52,474 nucleotides of DNA from Stieleria sedimenti (GCF_025060895.1 NZ_JANZKV010000208.1:1-52474), one strand, 5' to 3'. Shown: positions 1-8,480, counted from the stretch's first letter. Notes: a model not told the origin generated them from the sequence alone. A program made the numbers and translations.

Positions 1-357
1 TGCAAAACTGGAACTTAGCGCACCACCGGAATCCGCTGTCTGCCCTCCCATCCGGGATGCAAAGATGTGGGCAAAATCCTTGTACGATCAACGATTAAAA
101 AATTTCTCAGCCTGCTGGAATAGGCGATGCACACGAGATTTCCGCATGATTTGCGTTCCACTGTCCGAGAGGTGATAATGAACTGCGTCTGGCTGGGGAC
201 GTGAAGTCAATGACAGGCGACCTGCATTGATTTCACGTCCCGGGCCCGGCGATTCCCGCCCCGCCGCTCTCCCGGCGAAACGTCCCCAGGCGTTTGATTC
301 GGTCAAGATGCCGAAGCAAAGCCGAGGGTCACCCGCCGAATAGACATTTCCCCGCCC
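1..357. other. Upstream non-coding region
   Basis: No convincing gene is seen here. A plus-strand frame is open from base 2 to about base 172 (roughly 56 codons, no recognisable motif); it could be the 3' end of a gene starting outside the window, but nothing supports that. The clearest structure is the inverted repeat listed separately at 196-241. The region lies upstream of the DUF1592-type gene and presumably holds its promoter, but no promoter could be assigned. Confidence 0.4.
196..241. repeat. Inverted repeat, 17-nt arms
   Basis: The arm at 196-212 (GGGACGTGAAGTCAATG) pairs with 225-241 (CATTGATTTCACGTCCC) with one mismatched position and a 12-nt loop. There is no following T-tract, so a simple intrinsic terminator is not indicated. 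It could be a REP-like palindrome, a protein-binding palindrome or a structured leader about 115 bp before the next start codon. The palindrome is seen directly; its function is unknown. Confidence 0.6.
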
Positions 358-2232
358 ATGACTGTATTGCAAAGCACGACTCGATGGATTTCGTTCGCCC
401 TCTTGATCGGGCTGACGGCCGGGAACGCGTTGGCGGCGGAAAATTTTCAGACGAACATTGCTCCGTTCTTGGAGAACCACTGCGTCGTCTGTCACAGCGG
501 CGATGATTTCGAGGGCGAAGTCAGCTTTGATCGCTTCGATGATTCGGCGAACATCCAAGACAATTACGATTTCTGGGAGAAGGTGTTGCGGTTGGTCGTT
601 GAGCACCAGATGCCACCGGCCGACCAAACGCAACCGACCGATGACGAAATCGCCTCGCTCGGCCGAGCGATCGAATTCGAGTTCGATGCCTTCGATTGCA
701 CGTCGGTCAAGCGTCCCGGCCGTGTCACGATTCGTCGCTTGAACAAATCCGAATACAACAACACGATCCGCGATCTGCTGGGTTTGGATTTACGCCTGGC
801 CGACAACTTTCCTTCCGACGACGTCGCCCATGGATTCGACAACGTCGGCGACGTGCTGACGATCCCCCCGATCCTGTTCGAAAAGTATTTGGAAGCCGCC
901 GCGACGATCGCCGAAAAAGCGTTGGCCGACGAACAAGCGAAAAAACGAGTGCTGCCGCGGGAAGCGGCCAGTGACGATGAACAGGTCGCTGTCGCACGTG
1001 AGAACGTTCGCCAATTCGCCTCACGGGCCTTTCGGCGACCGATCACCGAAGACGAATCCGAACGCTTGTTCGGGATCATGCGGAACGCCTTCGAACGCGG
1101 TGCACCACGAGACGAAATCTTTCAGACCGTGGTCGCCGCGATCCTGATCCACCCGAACTTCTTGTTCCGCGTCGAACGGGACCCAGACCCCGACGATGAA
1201 GACGGGATCCGCACGCTCGACGGCTATGAACTGGCAACGCGGTTGTCGTACTTTCTGTGGAGCAGCATGCCGGATGAACGGTTGTTCAACTTGGCCGCCT
1301 CCGGCGAACTGACCAACAAAGACGTGCTGTCTGCGGAGGTCAAGCGGATGCTCGCCGATCCCAAGTCGCGGGCCTTGGTCGACAACTTTGCCGGACAGTG
1401 GCTGCAGCTTCGCGACGTGTCACTGTTGATGCCCGATCCGGTCCGGTTCCCCGACTTTGACGAACCACTGCGTCAGGCGATGCGTCGCGAAACTGAAACG
1501 TTTTTTGAGCAACTAATCCGTCAAGACCGCAGCGTTTTAGAATTCTTGGATGCGGATTACACATACGTGAACGAACGCCTGGCGCGGCACTACGGCATCG
1601 ATTCGGTTCAAGGCGAGACCTTTCAACAGGTTTCCCTGCCGGCGGGGCGTCGCGGTGTGTTGACCCATTCGAGCATTTTGATGCTGACCTCCAACCCGAC
1701 GCGAACGTCACCGGTCAAACGCGGCAAGTGGATTTTGGAGAATTTTCTAGCCGAACCGCCGCCGCCACCACCGGCCGATGTACCGGACCTGGAAGAGGGC
1801 GGAGAAGTCTTGGGTTCGCTGCGGGAACAAATGGAACAGCATCGCGCCAACGAGTCCTGTGCGGTCTGCCACCGCAAGATGGACGCCCTGGGCTTCGGGA
1901 TGGAAAACTTCGACGCCGTGGGCGCTTATCGCGAACGCGACGGTGCCTATGAAATTGACGCCTCGGGCGAGTTGCCCGGCGGAGTCGAGTTTGACGGGGC
2001 CGATGAGCTGATGCAGATCCTGGTGCAGGAAAAAAGACAGCAATTCTGCAAGTGTCTGGCCAGTAAATTGCTAACTTATGCGTTGGGGCGGGGTTTAACC
2101 TCCTACGACCGGTGCACCGTCAATTCAGCGTTGGCGGCAATGGAAAACGATGGCTATCGATTCAGTTCACTCGTCCAAGCCATTGTCACGAGCGATCCCT
2201 TTACGATGCGTGAGAAGAAGCGAGACCAATGA
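358..2232 (+). CDS. Secreted planctomycete cytochrome-type protein, DUF1587/1592/1588/1585 family
   Basis: The 624-aa product begins with a signal peptide (about residues 1-27), then a short cytochrome-like segment with CVVCH at residues 42-46 that could bind haem c covalently. The central part fits the DUF1587/DUF1595/DUF1592 series. Near residue 500 there is a second CAVCH followed by a conserved D..GFGMENFDAVG stretch typical of DUF1588, and the C-terminus fits DUF1585. The family is abundant in Planctomycetes; its reaction is not established, although a periplasmic redox role is plausible. The stop codon overlaps the start of the DUF1552 gene (ATGA at 2229-2232), so the two are probably translationally coupled, as this pair usually is. 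Family assignment is firm; function is inference. Confidence 0.92.
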   Translation: MTVLQSTTRWISFALLIGLTAGNALAAENFQTNIAPFLENHCVVCHSGDDFEGEVSFDRFDDSANIQDNYDFWEKVLRLVVEHQMPPADQTQPTDDEIASLGRAIEFEFDAFDCTSVKRPGRVTIRRLNKSEYNNTIRDLLGLDLRLADNFPSDDVAHGFDNVGDVLTIPPILFEKYLEAAATIAEKALADEQAKKRVLPREAASDDEQVAVARENVRQFASRAFRRPITEDESERLFGIMRNAFERGAPRDEIFQTVVAAILIHPNFLFRVERDPDPDDEDGIRTLDGYELATRLSYFLWSSMPDERLFNLAASGELTNKDVLSAEVKRMLADPKSRALVDNFAGQWLQLRDVSLLMPDPVRFPDFDEPLRQAMRRETETFFEQLIRQDRSVLEFLDADYTYVNERLARHYGIDSVQGETFQQVSLPAGRRGVLTHSSILMLTSNPTRTSPVKRGKWILENFLAEPPPPPPADVPDLEEGGEVLGSLREQMEQHRANESCAVCHRKMDALGFGMENFDAVGAYRERDGAYEIDASGELPGGVEFDGADELMQILVQEKRQQFCKCLASKLLTYALGRGLTSYDRCTVNSALAAMENDGYRFSSLVQAIVTSDPFTMREKKRDQ

Positions 2233-3566
2233 GTATCCAAACGAGCCGACTGTCACGACGAACCGTTCTGCGTGGGCTGGGCGTTTCACTGGCCTTGCCA
2301 TGGATGGAATCGACGGCGCCGAAAGCCGTCGCCGGGACCGCGACCACCCCAAACCGCATGGCGTTTATTTTTGTGCCCAACGGCGTCCACCTTCCCGATT
2401 GGACGCCCCAGTTGGAAGGCTACGGTTACGACTTGCCCTACATCCTCTCTCCCCTGGCACCGGTCCAGGATGACGTGTTGGTGATCAGCGGGCTGACCCA
2501 TGACAAGGGGCGTGCCAACGGCGACGGGCCCGGTGACCATGCGCGAAGTGCATCGGTCTTTTTGACCGGAGCACAGCCGCGAAAAGAAGGCGATTTGCGT
2601 TCGGGGATTTCCGTCGACCAGGTCGCTGCCCAGGCGGCCGGTCAGGCGACCCGGTTTCCGTCGATCGAACTGGGGATCGAACCGGGACGCAGTGCCGGAA
2701 ACTGCGACAGCGGTTACAGCTGTGCCTACTCGTCCAACATCGCCTGGTCGTCCGAATCGACACCGGTCAGCAAAGAAATCAACCCGCGGTTGGTCTTCCA
2801 GCGGTTGTTCGGCGACGGCACCCCCGTCAATGCAGATCAAAACGCGCTTCGTCGTGAGGCGCTACGTCAAAGCATTCTCGACTACGTCGCCGAAGACGCC
2901 AAGCGGTTGCAGTCCAAACTCGGACGCAACGACCAGCGCAAACTCGACGAATACCTTGATGGTGTTCGCGACGTCGAAAAACGCATGCAGCGTAAAGACG
3001 ATGATTTTGATGTCTCCGAAGACGTCGACTATCCGGTCCCCGAGGGGACTCCGAAAGATTACGGCGAGCACATTCGATTGATGTGCGACATGATGGTGTT
3101 GGCCTTCCAGACCGATCGGACCCGCATCGCGACGTTCATGTTCGCCGACGCGGGCAGCAATCGAAGCTATCGTCACATCGGTGTCGGTGAAGGGCACCAC
3201 AACTTGTCGCATCATGGTGGGGATGCCAACAAGCACGACAAGCTTCGTAAGATCAATCAATTCCACGTGGCGCAACTGTCGTACTTGTTGCAAAAGCTGA
3301 AATCGACACCCGACGGTGAGCAAGGCTCACTACTGGATCACACGTCGGTTTGTTACGGTAGTGCGATCAGCGACGGCGATCGACACAACAACGAAAATCT
3401 TCCCATTTTGCTGGCCGGCGGCAACCAGATCGATTTGGGACGGCATGTGCGTGTCGCTCCCGAAACCCCGATGTGCAACCTATTCATGTCGATGTTGGAC
3501 CGATTCGGAACCCCCGTCGATTTCATCGGCGACAGCACCGGACGCATTTCGGAGCTGCAGATTTGA
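2229..3566 (+). CDS. DUF1552 family Tat-exported protein
   Basis: The 445-aa product starts with a twin-arginine signal (SRRTVLRGLGVSLALPW, about residues 8-25), so it is probably exported folded. The rest matches DUF1552, a planctomycete family resembling DUF1501 and sulfatase-fold proteins: an early NRMAFIFVPNGVH strand, a central GNCDSGYSCAYSSNIAW region, and a late HNLSHHGGD and VCYGSAISDGDRHNN region rich in possible metal ligands. It overlaps the upstream DUF1592-type gene by 4 nt, and the downstream HEAT-repeat gene starts within its stop codon. The pairing suggests that the cytochrome-like and DUF1552 proteins act together outside the cytoplasm; the substrate is unknown. Confidence 0.9.
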   Translation: MSIQTSRLSRRTVLRGLGVSLALPWMESTAPKAVAGTATTPNRMAFIFVPNGVHLPDWTPQLEGYGYDLPYILSPLAPVQDDVLVISGLTHDKGRANGDGPGDHARSASVFLTGAQPRKEGDLRSGISVDQVAAQAAGQATRFPSIELGIEPGRSAGNCDSGYSCAYSSNIAWSSESTPVSKEINPRLVFQRLFGDGTPVNADQNALRREALRQSILDYVAEDAKRLQSKLGRNDQRKLDEYLDGVRDVEKRMQRKDDDFDVSEDVDYPVPEGTPKDYGEHIRLMCDMMVLAFQTDRTRIATFMFADAGSNRSYRHIGVGEGHHNLSHHGGDANKHDKLRKINQFHVAQLSYLLQKLKSTPDGEQGSLLDHTSVCYGSAISDGDRHNNENLPILLAGGNQIDLGRHVRVAPETPMCNLFMSMLDRFGTPVDFIGDSTGRISELQI

Positions 3567-5917
3567 ACGCGACCGCGCAACGATTGCTGTCAGGCTTGTT
3601 GGTGCTGGCCGTTTGCGTCGCGTCCGCCACGGCTGATTCACCGTCCGATGGTAATCAAACATCAGAAATCGCTCAGCTGGCGTCGGCGTTGTCCAGTGTC
3701 GAAATCGATGAGCGGCGGGACGCAGCCTATGCGCTCGCAAAACTCGGCCCCGACGCTCTGCCCGCGATCGATGCGCTGATCAAGGGATTGGGTGATCGCG
3801 ACGATCAAGTCTGGATGCAATCGGCGATGGCGGTCGCACGCATCGGCCCCCAAGCAGAACCCGCAATCGACGCCCTGGTGCGCAGCTTAGGTGATGATGA
3901 CGAACAACGACGCTATCGTTCCTCCTGGGCGCTGTCACGCATCGGCACCGCAGCGATTGAGGCACTGGTCGCCGCCGCCAAAGATGATTCGACACGGCGT
4001 CGAATCGCGGCGCTCGACGCGATGGGCTGGATGGCGGGTGATGCCGATCGCCTGCTTGAGAGTCTGGACGATGCGGTTCGTGACCAGAATCCCGACGTGC
4101 GACGTCAAGCAACTGTGTCACTGTCCCGGTTGGGGCCGGTAGCCGCCGATTCGCTCGGAGCGGCGTTGAACAGTGATGACGAATCGGTTCGCGCCATCGC
4201 GGCCGAGGGACTGGCAAAAACGAAACACCGCGCGGCCCCCTACCGGGATCGCTTGATCGAATTACTGGACGACCCCGCTTCGGCCGTCCGCGCCGCGGCA
4301 ATCGTCGCCGTTTCCGTCGCGGCGGAGCCGGATGATCAGATGATTCAATGGATCATCGATGCCGTGCTGGACCCCGACGTCCAAGTGCGCAGCGGCGGCG
4401 TGATCGCGCTTCGCAATTTGGATGATGCCTCGGATCGAGCGGTCGACCGATTGATCGACCTTTTGGAGCAAGACGACACGCAACAACGTGACGCCGCCGC
4501 ATTCGCGCTCGGCACGTTGGGCCCCCGTAGCGAAAGCGCGGTCGGCCCGCTCGTCGAAGCACTTAAACGAGACTCAGGCACCGATGCAGTAACCGATTCC
4601 GACCAGCCGATGCCGATCGATGAAGCGCTGCGACGAATCGGGGCCGCATCGGTTCCGGCACTCTTGAACGCTGCGTCGGATGCCGACCATTCTCGCGTCC
4701 GACTGGCCAAGGCGCTCGCGCAAATCGGCCCGCTCGCGACCCCGCCCCTGCTCAACGCCTTGCGGAGCGAAACGGGTCTGGCAAGAACGATCGCGGCACA
4801 GGCGATCGGAAAAATGCGTTCGGTTCCAGCGGCGGCGATCGAACCGTTGGCGGCCTGCCTGGATGATGCCGATCCGAATCTGCGTGAAGTGGCTGCGGCG
4901 TCGCTGGGGCGTTATCCGCAATTGGACGAGGCCGTGGTGTCGCGGCTTCGAACGCTGTGTCAAGATCCCAATCACGGGGTGCGAGCGGCGGCGGTGTTTG
5001 CCGTGGCCCACGTGGATCAGGACCAACCACGTGTCACCAAGTTGTTGCTCGGCGCGCTCGATGATGACGATCCCGAAGTGCGCCGCAGCGCGATCGGCGG
5101 TTTGACCCGAATGGAATCGAAATCCACCGCAGCGATCGACGCGTTGATCGTCGGCCTGGACGATTCCGACGCCAGCGTGCGCCGTGATGCGGCGATCGCG
5201 ATCGAAGCGGTCGGGGAGTCTGCGCGACGATGCTCCCCGCGGTTGATGCAATTACTCGGCGATCAGGACGGCTCGGTGCGTGCCGCGGCGGCGGCGGCGT
5301 TGGCCACGACGGCCGAACCCTCGAAGGAACTGGTCGCGGCGTTGGGCAACGGTTTGTCCGATGCGGAGGATCCGGTCGTGCTCGCGTCGCTGCGTTCGGT
5401 CACGACATTGGGTGGCCAGGCCGGTTCGTTGGCCGACAACGTGATCGCCCTGACGAATCACTCGCGGTCCGATCTGCGGGCCGCCGCGTTGGCTTGCCTG
5501 GCAAAAATCGAATCGGACCGGGAAAAGTCTGTGCCGTTGTTGATCCAGGGGCTCGACGATGCCGACTGGGAGGTCCGTCGCGATGCCGCGGTGGCTTTGG
5601 GTGGTTTGGGTGCCGATGCCAAGTCCGCCGTGCCGGCGCTGTTCAAATTGTTGCCGGTTCCCGACGACACGAATTTTGCCAAAGACGCCCTGCGTTCGAT
5701 CAATACCGCTGGTCCCGAAGCCGTGCCCGTTCTGTTGGAAGGCATCGAATCCAACGACCGACGGCAACAGTACTATTCGTTGTACATGCTCGGCAAAGTC
5801 CGTCCCCGCGCCACCGAAGCGATCCCGATTTTGAAACGTTTGCTGGAGGAAACCGACAGCCGAGGCATGAAGCGGGCATACGAACGCGCGATCGAGGAGA
5901 TCAACGGTCTCGAATAA
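3563..5917 (+). CDS. Secreted HEAT-repeat (PBS lyase-type) scaffold protein
   Basis: About 784 aa starting at TTG 3563, whose last two bases lie in the TGA of the DUF1552 gene (TTGA overlap). This start gives a clear signal peptide (LLSGLLVLAVCVASATA), whereas the upstream ATG at 3473 would add 30 residues of out-of-frame DUF1552 sequence. The mature protein is an almost uninterrupted array of about 30-residue HEAT/PBS-lyase repeats, recognisable by recurring patterns such as DDDPEVRRSAIGGL and DADWEVRRDAAVALGGLG. Such solenoids mediate protein-protein contacts. Its place as third gene of the DUF1592/DUF1552 operon suggests an extracytoplasmic scaffold for those proteins, which is inference. 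No enzymatic motif is seen. Confidence 0.85.
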   Translation: MNATAQRLLSGLLVLAVCVASATADSPSDGNQTSEIAQLASALSSVEIDERRDAAYALAKLGPDALPAIDALIKGLGDRDDQVWMQSAMAVARIGPQAEPAIDALVRSLGDDDEQRRYRSSWALSRIGTAAIEALVAAAKDDSTRRRIAALDAMGWMAGDADRLLESLDDAVRDQNPDVRRQATVSLSRLGPVAADSLGAALNSDDESVRAIAAEGLAKTKHRAAPYRDRLIELLDDPASAVRAAAIVAVSVAAEPDDQMIQWIIDAVLDPDVQVRSGGVIALRNLDDASDRAVDRLIDLLEQDDTQQRDAAAFALGTLGPRSESAVGPLVEALKRDSGTDAVTDSDQPMPIDEALRRIGAASVPALLNAASDADHSRVRLAKALAQIGPLATPPLLNALRSETGLARTIAAQAIGKMRSVPAAAIEPLAACLDDADPNLREVAAASLGRYPQLDEAVVSRLRTLCQDPNHGVRAAAVFAVAHVDQDQPRVTKLLLGALDDDDPEVRRSAIGGLTRMESKSTAAIDALIVGLDDSDASVRRDAAIAIEAVGESARRCSPRLMQLLGDQDGSVRAAAAAALATTAEPSKELVAALGNGLSDAEDPVVLASLRSVTTLGGQAGSLADNVIALTNHSRSDLRAAALACLAKIESDREKSVPLLIQGLDDADWEVRRDAAVALGGLGADAKSAVPALFKLLPVPDDTNFAKDALRSINTAGPEAVPVLLEGIESNDRRQQYYSLYMLGKVRPRATEAIPILKRLLEETDSRGMKRAYERAIEEINGLE

Positions 5918-5924
5918 TCGCCTC

Positions 5925-6012
5925 GTGGGGTAAGCATCCTGCTTGCCAGAAAAGTGGGGTAAGCATCCTGCTTGCCACTCGGGTATAAACGCAAGCAGGA
6001 TGCTTACGCCAC
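5925..6012. repeat. Three-copy REP-like palindromic repeat
   Basis: Two direct copies of GTGGGGTAAGCATCCTGCTT (extending through GCCA) lie at 5925-5948 and 5954-5977, followed by an inverted, slightly variant copy at 5991-6012. The second and third copies can fold into a stem of about 22 bp with a short loop. The cluster fills the gap between the HEAT-repeat gene and the MBL-fold gene and may act as a transcription attenuator or a dispersed REP-type element. Copies elsewhere in the genome would be expected but cannot be checked here. Confidence 0.85.
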
Positions 6013-6027
6013 TCGAGAAACCGTCCC

Positions 6028-6903
6028 ATGAGTTCAGACCATCGCCTCACGATTACGGGATATTCCACCGCGCTGTTTTCCACGTGGTATTTCGTCGACG
6101 AACTGGGCTGTCTGTTTGATTGTGGCGACGGGGTGTCGGCGGGCCTGCTCCAAAAGTCCAGGAAAGTCAAACACGTCTTTATCTCGCACGCCGACCGCGA
6201 CCACTTGGCCGGATTGCTGCAATTCAATCAGCTCAATGCGCGACCGGAATTATCGATCTATTACCCACGCCATTCGGGATCGTTTCCAGCCTTCGCCGGG
6301 TTCATGGGAAAATTTGATCCACAGGTCTCGGGGACGAAGTGGATCCCGCTTGATCCGGGAGACGAAGTGCCGCTGCGAAGTGACTTGGTGGTGCGAGCCG
6401 TCGCCAATCGCCATGTGCCGATCCTCCCGGGTCGATCGAAAAGCCTCAGTTACTTCGTCGAAGCGATCAGCAACAAGCTAAAGCCCGAGTACGTCGGAAT
6501 GTCGGGCAAGGAAATCGTGGCGATCAAGCTGGAGAAAGGGAAAGCTGCGATGGTTGAACCGTCCCGCCGAACCAAACTGGTCTATTCCGGCGATACGCCG
6601 ATCGAAACCGACGGGCGGTACGACGATGCAGACGTGTTGATTCACGAAGCGACCTTTTTATCCGAAGAAGAAATGAACCCCGCCGATCCGAGTCTGAATC
6701 GGCACAGTTCGCTCGATCAGGTGATGCGGATGGTCTCCCAGAGTCGCGTCGAGACACTCGTGCTGGGGCACTTCTCGACACGTTATGATGGGCGACAGAT
6801 TTTGCAGGCTGTCGCTCAAAACCGAGAACGCTATCCGATGGAGATCCCCATCAAGGTGATCCTGCCGGGTAAGATCGGTCGCGATATTTTGGCCGATGCC
6901 TGA
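6028..6903 (+). CDS. MBL-fold metallo-hydrolase, ribonuclease Z-like
   Basis: The 291-aa product, with no signal peptide, resembles the RNase Z branch of the metallo-beta-lactamase fold. It has a Gly-Asp strand (LFDCGDGVSAGLL), the metal motif region VFISHADRDHLAGL at about residues 51-64, a later YSGDTP strand (Asp ligand), ADVLIHEATFL, NRHSSLDQ and LVLGHFSTRYD (final His ligand). The canonical HxHxDH is HADRDH here, so the second His is replaced by Asp56. Whether it processes tRNA 3' ends or another phosphodiester is not determined; the substitution argues against a textbook RNase Z. It follows the palindromic repeat cluster and precedes an SDR gene on the same strand. Confidence 0.8.
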   Translation: MSSDHRLTITGYSTALFSTWYFVDELGCLFDCGDGVSAGLLQKSRKVKHVFISHADRDHLAGLLQFNQLNARPELSIYYPRHSGSFPAFAGFMGKFDPQVSGTKWIPLDPGDEVPLRSDLVVRAVANRHVPILPGRSKSLSYFVEAISNKLKPEYVGMSGKEIVAIKLEKGKAAMVEPSRRTKLVYSGDTPIETDGRYDDADVLIHEATFLSEEEMNPADPSLNRHSSLDQVMRMVSQSRVETLVLGHFSTRYDGRQILQAVAQNRERYPMEIPIKVILPGKIGRDILADA

Positions 6904-6944
6904 TTGATTCAATTGCCGCCGAAAACTTCATGAAGGAGTTCCGT

Positions 6945-7733
6945 ATGCCCGAACCAGCCGTCTTGCCGGGAATCAAACTGTTTGATCTGACCAACCAAGT
7001 GGCCATGGTGACGGGGGGATCGAAGGGATTGGGGTATGCGATGGCGGCGGGACTGGCATCGGCCGGTGCCAATATCGCCTTGTGCAGCCGAGACGCTGCC
7101 GAGGCCGAACAAGCTGCGGTTCAGATCGGCGACGATTACGGGGTGCGCGCGATCGGCGTGCAGGCCGATGTGACCGACCCGGACCAGATCGAGACTTTTG
7201 TCACCAACGTCGAACAGGCGTTCGGCGCGGTCGACATCCTGTTCAACAACGCGGGCGTCAACATTCGTGGCGCGATCGGCGACTTGACCTACGAGGACTT
7301 TCGCAAAGTCCAGCAAATCAATGTCGACGGAGTTTGGTCGGTCTGCAAGGCCGTGATTCCCATCATGAAACGGCGCGGTCGTGGACGAATCATTAACTTG
7401 GCCAGCACCTTAGGGCTGGTCGGTCTGGCCAACCGCACCCCCTATGCGACCAGCAAAGGCGCGATCGTGCAGATGACGCGCGCCCTTGCGTTGGAACTGG
7501 CCGAAGACGGCATCACGGTCAATGCGATTTGTCCGGGACCCTTTTTGACGCCGATGAATGAGCCGATCGCGGAGTCGGAGGAGGCAAAAAAATTTATCGT
7601 CGGGGCGGTCGCATTGAATCGCTGGGGAAGGATGGAAGAGATTCAAGGTGCCGCGATCTATCTGGCCAGTGCGGCATCGAGCTACACGACCGGCAGCATG
7701 CTGGTCGTCGACGGCGGATGGACAGCGCGCTGA
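6945..7733 (+). CDS. Short-chain dehydrogenase/reductase (SDR), FabG-like
   Basis: About 262 aa from ATG 6945, preceded by AAGGAG at a 6-nt spacing; an ATG at 6930 is in frame but lacks such a site. The protein has the classical SDR layout: the TGGSKGLG nucleotide-binding turn near residue 25, NNAG (in FNNAGVN), the catalytic Ser in NLASTLG, the YATSK Tyr-Lys pair, and the PG motif CPGPFLTP. It should be a cytoplasmic NAD(P)-dependent oxidoreductase acting on a hydroxyl or keto group. The substrate is unknown; the family includes glucose dehydrogenases, 3-oxoacyl-ACP reductases and gluconate 5-dehydrogenases. It lies 41 nt after the MBL-fold gene and may be co-transcribed with it. Confidence 0.92.
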   Translation: MPEPAVLPGIKLFDLTNQVAMVTGGSKGLGYAMAAGLASAGANIALCSRDAAEAEQAAVQIGDDYGVRAIGVQADVTDPDQIETFVTNVEQAFGAVDILFNNAGVNIRGAIGDLTYEDFRKVQQINVDGVWSVCKAVIPIMKRRGRGRIINLASTLGLVGLANRTPYATSKGAIVQMTRALALELAEDGITVNAICPGPFLTPMNEPIAESEEAKKFIVGAVALNRWGRMEEIQGAAIYLASAASSYTTGSMLVVDGGWTAR

Positions 7734-7828
7734 TCGGCCCCGATTGGCTCTGATTGGCTCGGCAGAGACCGGATGCTGGCGTGAACTTGCCGATATTCTC
7801 GCAAAGCCAATAACGGTGTTCAACAAAT

Positions 7829-7850
7829 CCCGCCGCGAGGTCGCGGCGGG
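7829..7850. terminator. Perfect GC-rich hairpin between convergent genes
   Basis: CCCGCCGCGA at 7829-7838 pairs perfectly with TCGCGGCGGG at 7841-7850 across a 2-nt GG, leaving a very stable stem with little or no free loop unless inner pairs open. It sits between the 3' ends of the SDR gene (plus) and the hsp20 gene (minus), where a bidirectional terminator would be useful. There is no long T-tract on either side, so termination is inferred from position and stem strength only. Confidence 0.55.
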
Positions 7851-7869
7851 ACGACATCACGCCAACGAA

Positions 7870-8298
7870 TTAGCTGGCTTTCACTTCGATGCGACGCGGC
7901 TTGACGGCTTCACTCTTGGGCAGCGTGATATTCAGCACGCCGTTCTTGAACTCGGCCGATACATTTTCGGAATCAATATCGCCGGGCAATTCGACCGTAC
8001 GGCTAAACTTTCCATAGCCGCGTTCTTGACGATGCCAAGTTCCGCCCCCATGCTCCGGCGGCTTGCGTTCGCCCTTGAGAGTCAACTGGTTTCCGGTGAC
8101 ATAGATTTCCAAATCATCCAAGCAGAATCCGGGCAATTCGGCTTCGGCAAACAGGTTGTCGTCGTCTTCCCAGACGTTCAACGCAGGGTAACTTCCGACA
8201 CCCATCACGCTGTCGTTGGTGCCACGGCTGAACAGTCGGTCCATCTCGCGGCTGAGCCGATTCAGCTCAGCCCAAGGTTCCCATCGCGTCGCTAACAT
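7870..8298 (-). CDS. Small heat-shock protein, Hsp20/alpha-crystallin family
   Basis: The 142-aa product has the usual sHSP length and layout: a short N-terminal arm (WEPWAELNRLSREMDRLF), an alpha-crystallin domain from about residue 35 (PALNVWEDDDNLFAEAELPG; QLTLKGERK; YGKFSRTVELPGDID) and the A.FKNGVLNITLPK edge strand near residues 118-130, followed by a short tail. It is an ATP-independent holdase chaperone that binds unfolding proteins in the cytoplasm. A strong Shine-Dalgarno sequence (GAAAGGAGGG) lies 7 nt before the ATG. The roughly 180-bp leader contains two hairpins listed separately. It is probably monocistronic and heat-inducible, but no consensus heat-shock operator was identified. 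Confidence 0.95.
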   Translation of the reverse strand: MLATRWEPWAELNRLSREMDRLFSRGTNDSVMGVGSYPALNVWEDDDNLFAEAELPGFCLDDLEIYVTGNQLTLKGERKPPEHGGGTWHRQERGYGKFSRTVELPGDIDSENVSAEFKNGVLNITLPKSEAVKPRRIEVKAS

Positions 8299-8347
8299 GT
8301 TTGTACCCTCCTTTCAAACGGGTTCAAAAGAATGGTGTTTTCATCAC

Positions 8348-8398
8348 GGGTGAAGGGGTTTGATTCACCCAAGTGCCTTTTTGACAGCCTTGGCTGTC
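8348..8398. promoter_or_regulatory. Two hairpins upstream of hsp20
   Basis: Hairpin one: GGGTGAA at 8348-8354 pairs perfectly with TTCACCC at 8364-8370. Hairpin two: GACAGCC at 8383-8389 pairs with GGCTGTC at 8392-8398; read on the plus strand it follows CTTTTT, so on the minus strand it is followed by AAAAAG rather than a U-tract. Both lie 50-100 bp upstream of the minus-strand hsp20 start. They could be operator palindromes or part of a structured heat-responsive leader. The palindromes are seen; the role is inference. Confidence 0.4.
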
Positions 8399-8446
8399 CG
8401 CCGAGATAAATCTGCAACGGGCGTACCAATATTGAAAAGATTTTGC

Positions 8447-8478
8447 GCAGCACCCTCCGACCGCAGCACCCTCCGACC
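8447..8478. repeat. 16-bp tandem duplication
   Basis: GCAGCACCCTCCGACC occurs twice in perfect tandem at 8447-8462 and 8463-8478, just outside the stop codon of the kelch-like gene. Only two copies are present and there is no spacer, so it is a simple local duplication rather than a CRISPR or satellite array. Confidence 0.85.
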
Positions 8479-8480
8479 GC

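Noticed and set aside
3473-3562. Upstream ATG extension of the HEAT-repeat gene
   Set aside because: These 30 codons overlap conserved DUF1552 codons in another frame and would bury the signal peptide.
5230-5988. Plus-strand ORF of 252 codons inside the HEAT-repeat gene
   Set aside because: Frame-shifted reading of repeat DNA, Arg/Gly-rich, running into the palindromic repeats.
8447-8478. Tandem repeat as a CRISPR array
   Set aside because: Two adjacent 16-bp copies without spacers and no cas genes nearby.
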